Shown here one piece after another: positions 36,060-47,299 of a stretch of 64,000 nucleotides of DNA. The notes beneath the pieces are model-generated. The model saw only the letters and a program-made list of their open reading frames with translations, was not told the origin of the DNA and ran no database searches. The position numbers and the translations under genes were made by a program. Each line of letters starts with the position of its first letter. Within the stretch, counting starts at the first letter, position 1. Source of the stretch: Epiperipatus broadwayi (lineage: Eukaryota > Onychophora > Udeonychophora > Euonychophora > Peripatidae); contig JAQFVV010012545.1 in assembly GCA_028023455.1 (NCBI GenBank), positions 1,676,001 through 1,740,000 on the forward strand, in the 5' to 3' direction.

Positions 36060-38060
36060 CATAAACTGGATATCTTGAATAGAATATTAATAGAATTTTT
36101 CCAATTTTCTCTTGCTATATTAGTTTTACTAAACTCAGAACAACAACTGCTAAGTGGTCCATCCTTCATGGATATAGAAAGCAATTCATTTCTGACTAGA
36201 ACAAAACCAATTATGATCTTTATAGCCATTTTTTGTCTGCCAAAGATCCAAAAATTGATAAAAAAATTTAAAATGCCAGAAAACAAAGTGGGAGAAACTA
36301 TGGAGAAGCAAAATTTGACAAGATCTATTCATAAGGATGGATCAGTTTTATGTAAGCTTGATGGATATAAAAGTAACTCTAAAAGATCTACTATGCACCA
36401 TTAATGATGTTGCCAAATCTTAAATACCAGACTTCTAATTCCAAGAATGATAGGATAAGAAAATGTATCATTAAATTAGAATTGCAAGCTTCTCTTTCAC
36501 AAAATTTGAAAATGCTGGTGAATTTGCTGTTGATTGTTTTAAATCAGGAAAGATTCCAAGAGAGGATGGCCCTAAAACTATTCAGTAATGTTATTCACAT
36601 AGAAACTATTCCAAAAATTTGGCATAAAATCAAAATTATATAAGTTTTAAAACAGAATAAACACAACAATGATCAAAAAAAAAATTATCATCCAATATCA
36701 TTATTATGTTGTTCCTTATAAACTTTTTGAAAGAATATTATTAAAAAGAATTTTGCCAATAAATGAAAGCCATCTTCTACAGATCAGGCTTATTTTAGCC
36801 CACGAAGAAACTGTTATGAACAAGTTTTATCTTTAACAATCCAAATTAAAAAAGATTTTCAAAATAAATTAAAAATTGGTAATATTTTTTTATTGATCTA
36901 ATCTCAGCTTATGATTCTATTTGCAAAAATAGTCTACTTCTAAAATTTTGTAAAACTCTGAAATGCAGGAAAACCATTAATTTTCTTGACAAAATGTCCT
37001 CCATTAAACAAATTCAAGTGACACTAAATGATAACTATAGCAGATACAAAATTTTATAGAACTTATCACAGAATTCAGTTTTCTTATCTGCTTTATTTAA
37101 TTAATATATTTATCAGAGATCTGCCAGAGGCAGAATGCAGGAAATTCATCTATGCTGATAATATTGATTTAACATCTCAAGAGATCCTTTCTTGAAATAG
37201 AAGTCTCTCAATAAAAATATGAAAAGATTGGAAATCTTTTTCAAAGTATGCTTAATTTTTTCAACTAAACAATAAGAAAATGTATCATAATCTGAATATA
37301 ACTTTTCACAATAAGACTCTAACACTCCTATTTCATAATATTTAGGAATAACCTTGGATTTTATCTTAAGTTTTTTTCCTCATTTATTCAAAGTTATATC
37401 ATTAATTTCTAAGAATAACCTCCTTGAAAAACTGGATAGCACTTCTTGGGATTTTGATGTGACTGCTTTACATATAACTTCCTCAGCACTAGTATATTTT
37501 GTTGGTGAATATTATAGATACTCAATTAAATATTACCATGAAAAAGATTACTGGAACCCTCAAGACTATTCCTTTACAACAGCTTCTGTTCTATTCCTCG
37601 ACCATATATAAGAAGAGAAGTTGCATCACAGAAAATATATAAACAATTGCTAAGTAGATTGGACTTGCCAATAATACTTTCACTATCTAAGATTTTCTTC
37701 AAATCAAGATCCCTTTTCAGATGATCACATCAATAATCTACAATTGAATTATAGATGTAAATTATGGAATTCCTATGAGGTTTCAAATTTCTTTTTCCAG
37801 ATCCAACAATAGAGAGTTGGATTTGATATTCCAAGGTTCAATAGGAGTCTCAACAACTGATTCAGGACAACTCACGATCATTGCATTCATCTTCTTCATT
37901 AAAAGAATTTAACAACTGCCACTCTATGTAGATGTAGGCAAATTCAAATCATAAACCATATAATTAATGATTATTCAATCTATAGCTAAAGTGACAGAAT
38001 TAAAGGACTTAATAAAGCTGCAAGTGAATCTAATTTCTAAATGGATTTTTATGATATAAT
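36060..38060 (+). mobile_element. Decayed Jockey/CR1-like LINE
   Basis: Plus-strand fragments occur in RT order: IPKIWHKIKII (36610), NYHPISLLCC (36690), motif A FFIDLISAYDSI (36885), motif B QNSVFLSALFN (37070), motif C FIYADNIDL (37150; second Asp changed to Asn), and a thumb NNLLEKLDSTSWDFDVTAL (37400-37470). The thumb block with G-T-S-W is a hallmark of this group. Stops are frequent and only short frames remain open. Confidence 0.8.
37354..37611 (+). pseudogene. RT thumb fragment
   Basis: The 85-codon frame contains SKNNLLEKLDSTSWDFDVTA and SSALVYFVGEYYRYS, the block that in related elements reads R-N-N-L-x-x-K-L-x-G-T-S-W and later A-L-x-Y-S-x-A-E-Y. It belongs to the LINE at 36060-38060. 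Confidence 0.8.
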
Positions 38061-38572
38061 AAATACACAATAATATATGTATTCATTTACTGATCAATAA
38101 TTAGATGATTTGAAAACTGATTATGAGTCAACTAACTGACAAAAAAACTTTAGACTTGTTAAAAAAAAATCCGCAGTGAGCAAAAAAAGAACTATCCAGA
38201 TACAAACTTCAGATAAACATATATATTTAATGGTCTTGTAATGCAATGTTTAACATATCCAATTATTAAGTACATGATCTTATGTTTATATCAGGCTGAA
38301 ATTTACAAAAAAAAAAATTTCAAATAAATGAAGATTTCTAAACAAATTTACAACATTTTTTAGGACAATTAATCCATAGCTAATCTAAATGACCAATCAA
38401 TTATTGATTGGCAAATTATCTAGCTATTTTAGTTAGAATAATTCCTCTTTGCACTGCAATTGACTAAAGTGTATTTATAATAATACATTTATTTATAAAT
38501 ATGTAGAAAATATTATTTTAAAACCTAAATAATTTATACTTTACCCAATTAATTTTTGAATTTTTAACTAAC

Positions 38573-38714
38573 CTCTGTCGATCAGCCCATGGTCCATAAC
38601 TTAAATCTGTTCCTTTACCACATTTGATATCAATTCCCCAACAAGGAAACGTAGGTGTTTCTATTACATCTCCATTTGCTAATACTGTCACTTCCGGTTC
38701 TTCAGGAACTAAAC
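38573..38714 (-). CDS. BLTP1: BLTP1 exon E
   Basis: Acceptor CTTTTAG opens the exon with GT, which joins the G from exon D to make glycine. 46 codons and 2 nt follow, and the donor is GTTAGT. A glutamate-rich start (GLVPEEPEVTV) precedes CWGIDIKCGKGTDLSYG and PWADRQ, nearly identical in spacing to the BLTP1 block C-W-G-x-D-I. The following intron is the largest in the window (15.9 kb). Confidence 0.93.
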
Positions 38715-39467
38715 CTAAAAGTAATATAACAGTAAATTAATACCATAAAAACCAACAGCAATATTCTTATTTATTAATATTATTAATAATGATAATAATA
38801 TTAAGAATAAATAAATATGATATATTTTCTGCAGTAGTAGACTAACAGTAATAAATGCAATAAGAGCTTGAGGATGAATGATATAGATCAGAGTTCGGCA
38901 AACTTTTAAACATCAAGAGCTATTTTGTTTATATATGCTACCTATCCACCTAACTATAAAAGAGCCACAAGAAAAAAGATGAAAAATCAGTAAATCAGTT
39001 CATGAAAATAAATAAATTTCTGAATGGCTGTGGATATATTTGAACATTTATTTTAATAATAGATCATAATAGAATCTATATCCATACTATTGAAAAAGAA
39101 AATTCTTTTAATAATAAGAAAACAAAAAATTATTTTTGACAGTTTGATTTATTCACAAATTTCTAATATTCAAACATTCATCACATACAATAATAACTAT
39201 TCTATAATAAGGCTGAATTCAAAAAAATAACTTTGTAAAATGCATTTTTCCTCTTCTAAAGTCATCAAAATATTTATTTACAAATTACATGAGGAAATAA
39301 AAAATGTGCCTATGTCTACCATGATAAAAGGAGCCATGAGATTGGAATCAAAGAGCTGCAGCTGGCTCATGAATCACAGTTTGCCGATTCCTGATATAGA
39401 TAATGTTGATGATGATGATAAAACAAAATCAAAACCAGTATATATATATATAATTTCTTGAACTTAC
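38715..39467 (-). other. BLTP1: Intron between exons D and E
   Basis: The intron is 753 bp, of which 505 bp are the hAT-type insertion at 38889-39393. Without it the intron would be about 240 bp. This is consistent with the other two short introns of the gene (312 and 318 bp). Confidence 0.8.
38889..39393. mobile_element. hAT-type MITE with 8-bp target duplication
   Basis: The element begins CAGAGTTCGGCAAACTT and ends AGTTTGCCGATTCCTG, terminal inverted repeats of the CAG...CTG type typical of the hAT superfamily. It is flanked on both sides by a perfect 8-bp duplication ATATAGAT (38881-38888 and 39394-39401), the length expected for hAT. The interior is AT-rich with short internal repeats of AAGAGCT/GAGCC type and encodes no transposase. 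Confidence 0.93.
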
Positions 39468-39547
39468 CTGACTCATCACAGTAACAATACAGGTCTACAT
39501 TATTAGACTGTAAAATAACAAATCCTTCACCCATAAATCTTGGTGGT
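39468..39547 (-). CDS. BLTP1: BLTP1 exon D
   Basis: The acceptor is TTTTTAG and the donor CAG/GTAAGT, close to consensus. The first base completes GAA (Glu) from exon C; 26 codons and one extra base follow. PPRFMGEGFVILQSNNVDLY aligns directly with the same block in the human protein. A hAT-type insertion sits in the following intron, about 75 bp from this exon. Confidence 0.92.
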
Positions 39548-41416
39548 CTAAAAATAAAAAAGAAACATCCTTACAAATAAAAAAACCAAAAAAAAAAAAG
39601 TTTTAAACTATATTTAAAATTGTAAACATCAAACAAATAAAAGATTAAAACATAAATAATAAATTTACTGGATCTAGAATAAACATAAGTGTCGCTATTT
39701 ATATTTACTGAAACAGTAGCCAAAAAAATAAATAAAACAACATTTTTTCATGTTATTTATCATCTCAATGAAAAACAATAGGCATAAATATATGCTAGAA
39801 ATGGCATTTAATTTAGATATATTTATTAACTAAAAATAATTACAAATGTAGAATCTTGACATTAATTTTTCTGAGTCCTTCAAAATATATATATAAATTA
39901 ATTACTCACTACTTCTATTATGTCAGAGATTGTGATTCAATTTTCATAGTACTACAATATTACAATATATAATCACAATAAAAAAAAGTCGACAATTTTT
40001 CAGAAATACTTCAAATATATAATATAAAAATTATATAAAAACAAAATCAAGTGTTCTAATTTTACAGATTTTTAAGAGAATTGCTAAGCAATGGCCGATA
40101 TATACTGAAATAATAATTCCCTTTCTCTATCATAATTATTGGAGCATAATTTTATCAATGATAATAACAGTCAGTTGATCTGTTTCCTTGGAATCAGCAG
40201 GAACCACATGATAGATGACAAACATGGTATTCTTAATCTTATGTATGCTAGCAGTCACTTGTTAATTAATAAAATTGTTATATCTTATTCGAGTACTCCA
40301 AAATCTATTATAATCTTATTTTTCTTTTTAAACTTGATACAATCTATTAGTTCCAATAAACATTACCACATGTACATCATTTTGTTTCCATTCATCAATA
40401 ACTTTTTTTTAAAATACTTTTCAACCATATTTTTACTGTTTAATTAACTTAAAATTAACACATGAAAAGATATATGAAATGAATGTGCATAATAAAAAGA
40501 ATTCAAAAAGAAAAAAATAACAATATAGGTAGAATTTTTAATTATTATATAATAACATACATTTATTATTTATTTAAAAGAGAGAAGACTTTAACCTTTA
40601 TAAAGTCCTTACCTTGTATTGAGATTTGAGTTCCCTCTAGAATAAAAAAAACTACATCATTTGGCTATTTAAACGTTTAAAGCACCTGTGAAAAAGATTA
40701 AAGCCTTTTCTCTTTACAGTTACATACTGCCTGTGTGCTCGATAAATAATTAGAACATTATATTTATTTAAAAGTAAAATTTCAGATAATTAAATATTTA
40801 AATTTTAAGGTACATATATAGTAATGTAATTATATTGATATATGTTAATTAATATGTAAATGTGAAACACAAATACATACATATATAGAACATGCTGAAA
40901 AATTTTCTATTTATTTGATATTTTGCAATACTGTTTTGAAATTTTTCAGTTGAAATTTTTTTTACTGAATTTATTAATTGTAACTCTCCAATGTAATCTA
41001 TTCTCTGCTATATCTTCCCAATAAAAACAGTTAATATTGCATTTCTTTAAAGTGTTTTGAGATAATTTTTGTACATAAACAGCAACTAGTTCTCCCTTGA
41101 AAATCATGCTCAAATTCATCATAAAACAGCCCTTTCGAAGTCTTGTATTATTCATTCATTTGCACATTCAATCCAAGAAAGGTGTGATTTTACAATAATA
41201 GACTCTATAATATCAAATCCAGCAAGATAAACATATTGACTGATATGATCTTGCCATTATATTTTTAAAATATATTTTAAAAATTTTACAGATCAACTTT
41301 TCTAATAGTTTTTGATAGAATGGCAAAACTCTCCATACAGCAGTGTCACTCAGAGCAAGCCAAAGTAATCAATAGATGCCAGAAGGCTTGTGTATAAAAT
41401 TCCTATCTAATGCCTA

Positions 41417-41484
41417 CTCATCCAGTATCCCCAGACTAGTTTTTAGCTTGTGGCTTGGGTCAGTGAGGAGCCTTGGATCTGAGA
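41417..41484 (-). ncRNA. Eroded hammerhead module
   Basis: The stem I strands TCCTCA and TGGGGA and the outer pair CTCAGATCCA/TGGATG are kept, but the core reads CTGACCC and the second core box AAAA instead of GAAA. It is probably inactive. Confidence 0.55.
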
Positions 41485-41498
41485 GCATCTAGTGCCTA

Positions 41499-41564
41499 CT
41501 CACCCAATATCCCCAAACTAGTTTCTAGCTTGTGGCTTCCATCAGTGAGGAGCCTTAGCTCTGA
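41499..41564 (-). ncRNA. Hammerhead module with a core substitution
   Basis: The minus strand reads TCCTCA, CTGATGG, AAGCCACAAGCTA, GAAA, CTAGTT, TGGGGA. The last core A is replaced by G, and the cleavage triplet is GTT rather than GTC. Stems I and II are kept. Confidence 0.6.
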
Positions 41565-42833
41565 GAGCAGTTGATTACTCTGGCTTGCACTAAGTGGGAC
41601 TGCTGTATGGAGAGTTTTGCCCATTCCAATAAGTTATGAGCAAGCATAAAAAATAGGGATCATGTGATTGATAGAATGACCAGATCTCTTTTCAATATAA
41701 TAAATAAAATAAAATAGAGCTCTATATATATAGTTGATTTATTCGCAATATCTATTTCTTTGTGATAAAATACCCTATATTTTAACTTGATTAAAAACAG
41801 CAGCACATTGGAGTCTGTGTTGCATCTAACATCAAAGTTCATCTTTTACTCATAAAATTATCACATTATTTAAATTGATTTACATTCTCAAGTTGATAAC
41901 CATCTCAAGCTAAATGAGGATTTTTCTTCACTCAGTGGCTAATAAAAAACTTGAGTTTGTTAAATATTAATTATTAAATCAAAGTCTTTATATATTGTGC
42001 TCAGAACATTAATATATTCTAAAAAAAATCAACATGCTGTAAATCCAGAATCCAAGAAAATGAAATTCCTTGTTTTAATCAACTACATTAAAAATTCCAC
42101 CATCAAATTGTATTGCATTGTGATTCCTGTTTTATTAGGCCACCCATAAACAGTTCCAAAGACCATTGTGATAAAAATCAAAAACAATGTTGGAGTAAGA
42201 ACACATTCTTGTGTAACACCAATTTACATTTCAAAGGAATAATCTTTATTGAACAACAAACTAATTTCAAAAAATGTCACACAACTATTTGATTAATAAA
42301 ACCAAATGCCTTGACCAAATTAATAAAAGCAATATATAAATCACTTCTTTCTTCATATCACTTTTCTTGCATTTTCTTAGTAACAAAAACCACATTGAGT
42401 TTCTGGTAACCATTCATCTATAACTGGAAGTTGCCTATTCAATAAAATTCTTGAAAGTACTTTTGCTGTTATGGATAATAATGATATTTCATGATAATTA
42501 CTGCAATCTGGTCTATTCTCTTTGTTTTTAAAAATTGGAAAAAAAAAAAACGTCATTAAGATCAGATGGCAACTTCATGGGTCTTATCAGAGTCAAAGCT
42601 TTTTCAAGTCTCACTTTTTCATTTTGGAATAATGTAAAAACTACAGATTTTGCAACTTGTTTTTAAAACCAATTACAATATCTCATAATCCCAGCTTACA
42701 TAATTTTTTTTCAGAGCAAACTTCATTTGCACTAGATCCAGATCAAAAATTCCTCAATAATAAAGACTATAAGCCAGAAGTTAGCCTGGGAATATAGATA
42801 GGACAGCACTGGAGATAGAGATTTAAAAAGTAT

Positions 42834-43352
42834 TAGGAATAAGAGGATTCCTTTTATTCCTGCATAAATACTATATCTTGTATTGTGGAGTGAAATATTC
42901 ATTTATTATTTAACACTCACAGAAGACGCATGCACAATTAGCTTGAAAGGCTGATCTTCGAATGTAATACAATTGTATGCATAGCATCATATAAAAATAA
43001 ATGCTTATTTACTTATAATTAAGTTTCAGTTAGAGTGACGTTTAGTAAATTCTAGACAATTTCACCGACGTCATTCATTTAAACATCGTAGATAGTAATT
43101 TAAAGTGAGAATTCTACTCTTATGCTTTACTCAACAGTACTTCAGATTTGCTCATATAAAAGAATTTGAGTTGTAGGAATAAGAGATTCCTTTTATTCCT
43201 GCATAAATACTATATCTTGTATTGTGGAGTGAAGTATTCATTTATTATTTAACACTCACAGAAGACGCGTGCATAATTAGCTTGAAAGGCTGATCTTCGA
43301 ATGTAATACAATTGTATGCATAGCGTCATATAAAAATAAATGCTTATTTACA
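42834..43352. mobile_element. TRIM-like pair of about 180-bp direct repeats
   Basis: Two direct copies (42834-43012 and 43172-43352) begin TAGGAATAAGAG and end GCTTATTTAC, differing at only a few positions. The second is bounded by TG and CA, as LTRs are, and each has an AATAAA near its 3' end. They enclose 159 bp with no coding. I see no clear primer-binding site or purine tract and no target duplication, so a simple spaced duplication remains possible. Confidence 0.65.
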
Positions 43353-45229
43353 CCAGGTAATATAACTGGAATAATATAAATAGAATTATTTTTTTATTTT
43401 ATTCTCTAAGACAGTATTGCTTGACAACTTATCATCCAACTCATCTGAATGCTATTTTTTTTTTTAAAAAACATCATATCCTTCAGAATCCTTCTTTTAT
43501 AGAGTGTATTGGAATATCTAATAAACACTCGGTATAATATTATGTATTTATTTTCTATATTACCATTAACTAATGTCAAAAATTGAGATATACATAATAA
43601 ATATTGAATTGAAATACATTTGTGTTTTCAGAATGAAGTTATTTAATTAATTTTATAAATTTTTTGATCAAAATTAATATTTTGATAAAAATTAATAGTT
43701 CTGCCAAAGTTGACAAATTTTTTGGAATAATGTCATAGACACACACATATCTGGGGGGGGGGGGGGTAAACCAAATGCAGGAAAAAAAAAAGTCTGATAT
43801 TTAGAAAAGCTTCATTTTTAATGATGATATATTGGAAGGGAGAGGTTAAATAATTATAGCCTCCTACATACATCTCCACAACTAATATTATTGTTTATAT
43901 GAGTCATCTTCAGATGACATTTAAAGTAACTATTAAAGTATATATGAAAGTAAGAGTTATTTAAAGATGAATTATTTATAAATATTAATAAGACTGATTC
44001 AAATAAATTCAATGAAATTATTAAAACAATAAATCTTTTTTGATTAAATTAAACAAGAATTAATACAATATTAAAAAAAAAAAATTAAAGTTAAAAAATC
44101 ATAAGATTCAAATCCATGAACACTAAATTTGATATCATAATTATAATGCTAATATCTTATCTAGATTTCCTCAAGTTTATAGTGAATCAAATTGATAAGA
44201 GTCTAAAAAAATTGTTTTAAATATTAACTCCAAATCTATTTTTTTGCTTTGATTTTTTTGCACATTTAATAATTTGAATTTAAAAAAATATTCTTATTCA
44301 TTATATCCAAAGGATAATTGGAGTCATAAAGATGTGAATATTAAAATCTGATTAATGAAATAATATACTCCAAGTATATTTCGTTTGTAACTTGTCTTCT
44401 CAACTTTCAAAAACTGTAATGTATCCACAGATATCATTTTTTGTATAATTTTAATTGCTGATATTGAAGGAATCTAGCAGTTGTATTTATTGTTTTTGAC
44501 ACCTAATTTTATTTGTGTCACTATTTTGGTATTAGCATATTCACACCCATATAGTTGGTAATAAATATTCTTTACTTGGTGTGGGAAAAAAAATTATTCA
44601 TAGAAAATTAGAACTAAAAAACCCTTATAATACAAAGTTATTGGAGTTCATATTTTTGCTTAATCTGGCATTTAATCTTTTTTTTATAAAAATGATTTAT
44701 TTCAATCAACATCTTTAAAACTAAGTTTAATCTTGGACTAATTGTTTCCATTATGTAAAGTTTTAATCCAAACAATTAAAAATCTATATAAAATAATTAT
44801 TACAAATTCCAATAAAGGGGATTAATAATTAGCAATAGGCCCACCCAAGTGATTAAACAAATTATAAAAAATACTTATTAAAATTCAAGAATAGAGTAGA
44901 TTCATGGTGACATAAAGATTAACAATATTAAGGGGTTACAGCAATTTTACAAAAGTAATTTGCAGATTTAATAGAGAAGCAAAAAATAAAAATAAAATAC
45001 TTAACCATCTGGATTTTAAAGATAATAATGTTGTCTTAATAAAAAATACTTCAGAAGAAACTGTTAGAAATATTTATTAGATAAAATGAAAAAAAAAAAC
45101 AATATTAAAATAAATATTAAAAACTAAAGCAATAGTTAATGGGTTTCCAAAAAAAAAAAGAAAAAAGAAGAAAATCAAAAGTAATGAATTAGATGTTAAT
45201 TATAAATGCATAAAACAAATTATGAATAT

Positions 45230-45770
45230 TGACATAGATATTGAATTGAATTATTAAACATAGAATTAAATTTGGAAAACTTCCAACAGAAATAATTTAA
45301 TAAAAAATATATAAATATGATATATATTGGGGTGGAGGTTTAAAATGAATTCTACAAACATTTATATGGACCTGAAATTTGAATACTTAATAGAAGAGCA
45401 GTAGAGACATTACAGAATATATATAGTGAAGTATGAAAAAATGTATGACAAAATGAAATCAAAAACAAAATATATTGATAAAAATGCAAATAGATAGCAT
45501 TGACATTATTGAAAGAATTACAAAGTTGAAGTGGAGCCGTTTTGGGTATGCTGATAGCGGAAATAGCAATAAATGCATAATGGAAGTTCTAACCCGAATC
45601 CCAAAAATTTCAAAAGATCTACAAAACCACATATAATATGAATGAATGAGAAAATTTTCTGAAATTATTTAAAAAGAAGCAATAATTAGGAAAAAATTGA
45701 ATAAACTTAAGAGAATTTAATCCTATAGTGGATCAATAATGATTAAAAATGTAGACAAGTTGATAATGAT
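45230..45770 (+). pseudogene. Decayed RTE-like copy
   Basis: The plus strand follows the C-terminal part of the element at 34.9-35.4 kb step by step: HRIKFGKLPTEII, YGPEI-TLNR, then ITKLKWSRFGYADSG and LTRIPK. Stops and indels are many. The copy is older than the one at 34.6 kb. A less certain RT part may extend up to about 44900. Confidence 0.75.
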
Positions 45771-45873
45771 AGTTATATTTTTATAAAATTGATAAATCAT
45801 AAAATAATGCTACTAAAATAATTTTTAGTTAAACTAAGTTAAAAACTCATAAAAATAATAAAAAAGCACTAAC

Positions 45874-46064
45874 TCATCAGTTAAACCAATATATCTTGGA
45901 CTAGGCACTAGCATGACTTTCAGATTTTCAGCTTGGCATTTAGCAGTATGCATAAAAAAATCGACTTTATTTGAAGCAGGTTTGGTTGTGTATACAATAT
46001 GAATATCATCAAAAGCAACAGAAAGAGTAGTTGGTAAAAGGCGATTGCCAAAAACAAAACGACC
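45874..46064 (-). CDS. BLTP1: BLTP1 exon C
   Basis: Acceptor TTTGTAG precedes GGTCGT and the donor is GTTAGT. The exon encodes 63 residues plus 2 nt. The blocks GRFVFGNRLLPTTLSVAFDD and ENLKVMLVPSPRYIGLTD are strongly conserved in BLTP1, and phase 0 entry matches exon B. The run of about 16 A on the plus strand just beyond 46070 is the polypyrimidine tract. Confidence 0.92.
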
Positions 46065-46254
46065 CTACAAAAAAAAAAAAAAAAAGTCAAATTTACTACT
46101 TTATTAATCATTATACTGTTGGGTTATTTCAATATCTAATACTAATTGTTAAATGTCTAGAAAAATTCAAACTTGGTTTAAATTTTTGAAATACATTTAA
46201 CTGTTACTAATAGCCCACAGTTTAGTATATACCATATTTCAAATGATATTATTT

Positions 46255-46400
46255 TCCTCTCTTCTATAATTGTTGCTGGTCTGATCAGTGACAATACTAG
46301 CATGGAAATTGAACATGGATCTTCAGATTCATAAATATTGAATTTACAGTGATACTAAGGCCATTCTAACAAATTAAGCTATTTCACACAATAGCCTCTA
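46255..46400 (-). repeat. tRNA-derived SINE, second copy
   Basis: The minus strand reads TAGCTTAATTTGTTAGAATG (A box) and ATGTTCAATTTCC (B box), with a tail CCTCTCTTCT-like on the plus strand. It aligns over about 130 bp with the segment at 425-550. The two copies share AAATATTGAATTTA in the middle. Confidence 0.5.
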
Positions 46401-46804
46401 AAGTCCATGTTCAATATTCATGTTTGTACTGCGCCAGCAACATCTGAAAAAAAAGATGAGCATAATATCACTCCAAACATTGTGTTCTATATTAATCTGT
46501 GTACTATTAATAACAACTGAATGATTTTAAAAAACTTAAATAAAAGTTTAATTTTTCTAAAGACATTTAACAGTAGTGTGAGATGGTGGACGTAATCCAA
46601 CATATAATTATTACTAAAATATTATTATCACAAATTTTCAGATAAACAAAATTATTACTTTATGTTTAGATATATAAAAAATAAATTTAATTCTAAAATT
46701 TAAAACACATTTCTTTAGTAAATACTACAATCCAATAAATAAAAATGATTATTATATCTCAGTTCCTTGACAAATGAAAAGATGTATTCTTGAGAATAAT
46801 AAAA

Positions 46805-46880
46805 TGCTCTGTTGTCTAGTGCAGTGGTAAAAAGATGAAATTAAGAGCTAAATATTTCTGATAAAACCTCAATCTGTGAA
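46805..46880 (+). repeat. Possible tRNA-derived SINE head
   Basis: GTCTAGTGCAGTGG resembles an A box and a TTCTGATAAAACC segment about 40 bp later a degenerate B box. A related start, TTAGTACAGTGATAAAGAC, occurs near 59250. Evidence is weak. Confidence 0.25.
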
Positions 46881-47299
46881 TTCTGCTACTTGAACATTAC
46901 TTAATCTCCTGAGCAATAAAGTATTTAATTATTTTTTTAATACAATATCCCTGAGAATATGCTAGTCTTTCAGTCCATATTCTTTTACAGTCCACTGTTT
47001 GCCTAAACTCATTTCCCTGATTCCATTAATAGAAATGTTATCATCTACTACTATATTTAAACATTTTTCAGATCTTTAAGATCTGTCCAATTTAAAAAGT
47101 CATAGTAATTCTCATGGATTTTGTAAGACAAATTCATCTCAAGATTTATATTTTTCTCAATGACCTCAGTTACAAATTGAACAAAAAAAATTTTTTTTAG
47201 CAGAATATTTGTTCAAATTATTATTACTTTTCTATAAATGATGTTTGAAATATTTATATACATTAATTGTTAAGAAAGTTGTTTATTACTTTCATTAAT

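Larger units (their letters stand above)
22715..38572 (-). other. BLTP1: Intron between exons E and F
   Basis: This 15.9-kb intron is mostly transposon debris, listed separately: LINE (23.3-25.8 kb), RT fragment (26.7 kb), RTE-like pieces (27.3 and 34.6-35.4 kb), a palindromic element (27.6-28.9 kb), direct repeats (29.3-29.7 kb), ribozyme repeats (25.1 and 33.3 kb) and Jockey/CR1-like RT in both orientations (35.6-38.1 kb). A short GC-richer patch at 26060-26240 is unexplained. A block near 29715 (ATTAGCTATTATGTAAA) recurs near 31525, probably a shared element end. Confidence 0.75.
41333..41670. mobile_element. Retrozyme-like repeat with 11-bp target duplication
   Basis: Arms of about 50 bp are inverted: GCAAAACTCTCCATACAGCA at left, GCTGTATGGAGAGTTTTGCC at right. 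Between them are two tandem minus-strand hammerhead modules about 82 bp apart. The sequence TTGATAGAATG occurs immediately before the element and again directly after its GGATCATGTGA end, which I read as the target duplication. The host sequence is LINE copy 2. Confidence 0.82.
40940..42660 (-). mobile_element. Decayed LINE, minus strand, copy 2
   Basis: Same family as 23340-25800. The minus strand gives an RT segment near 42480-42520 (YHEISLLS-like), a downstream piece near 42290-42330, and a C-terminal piece at 40946-41155 containing NTLKKCNINCFYWEDIAE. The C-terminal piece matches one near 23440-23560 in copy 1. A ribozyme repeat inserted at 41333-41670. Confidence 0.7.
39548..45873 (-). 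other. BLTP1: Intron between exons C and D
   Basis: The 6.3-kb intron contains LINE copy 2 (40.9-42.7 kb) split by a ribozyme repeat, a TRIM-like repeat pair (42.8-43.4 kb), a 13-base G run near 43755, and a decayed RTE-like copy (45.2-45.8 kb). I see nothing identifiable in 39.8-40.9 and 43.8-44.9 kb beyond AT-rich sequence. Confidence 0.7.

Noticed and set aside
42834-43352. Hammerhead ribozyme in the TRIM-like repeats
   Set aside because: The repeats contain GGCTGATCTTCGAA but no CTGATGA/GAAA pair on either strand.
43754-43766. G run and, at 60617, C run as regulatory quadruplex sites
   Set aside because: Single homopolymer tracts in AT-rich intron; more likely simple-repeat slippage or sequencing noise.
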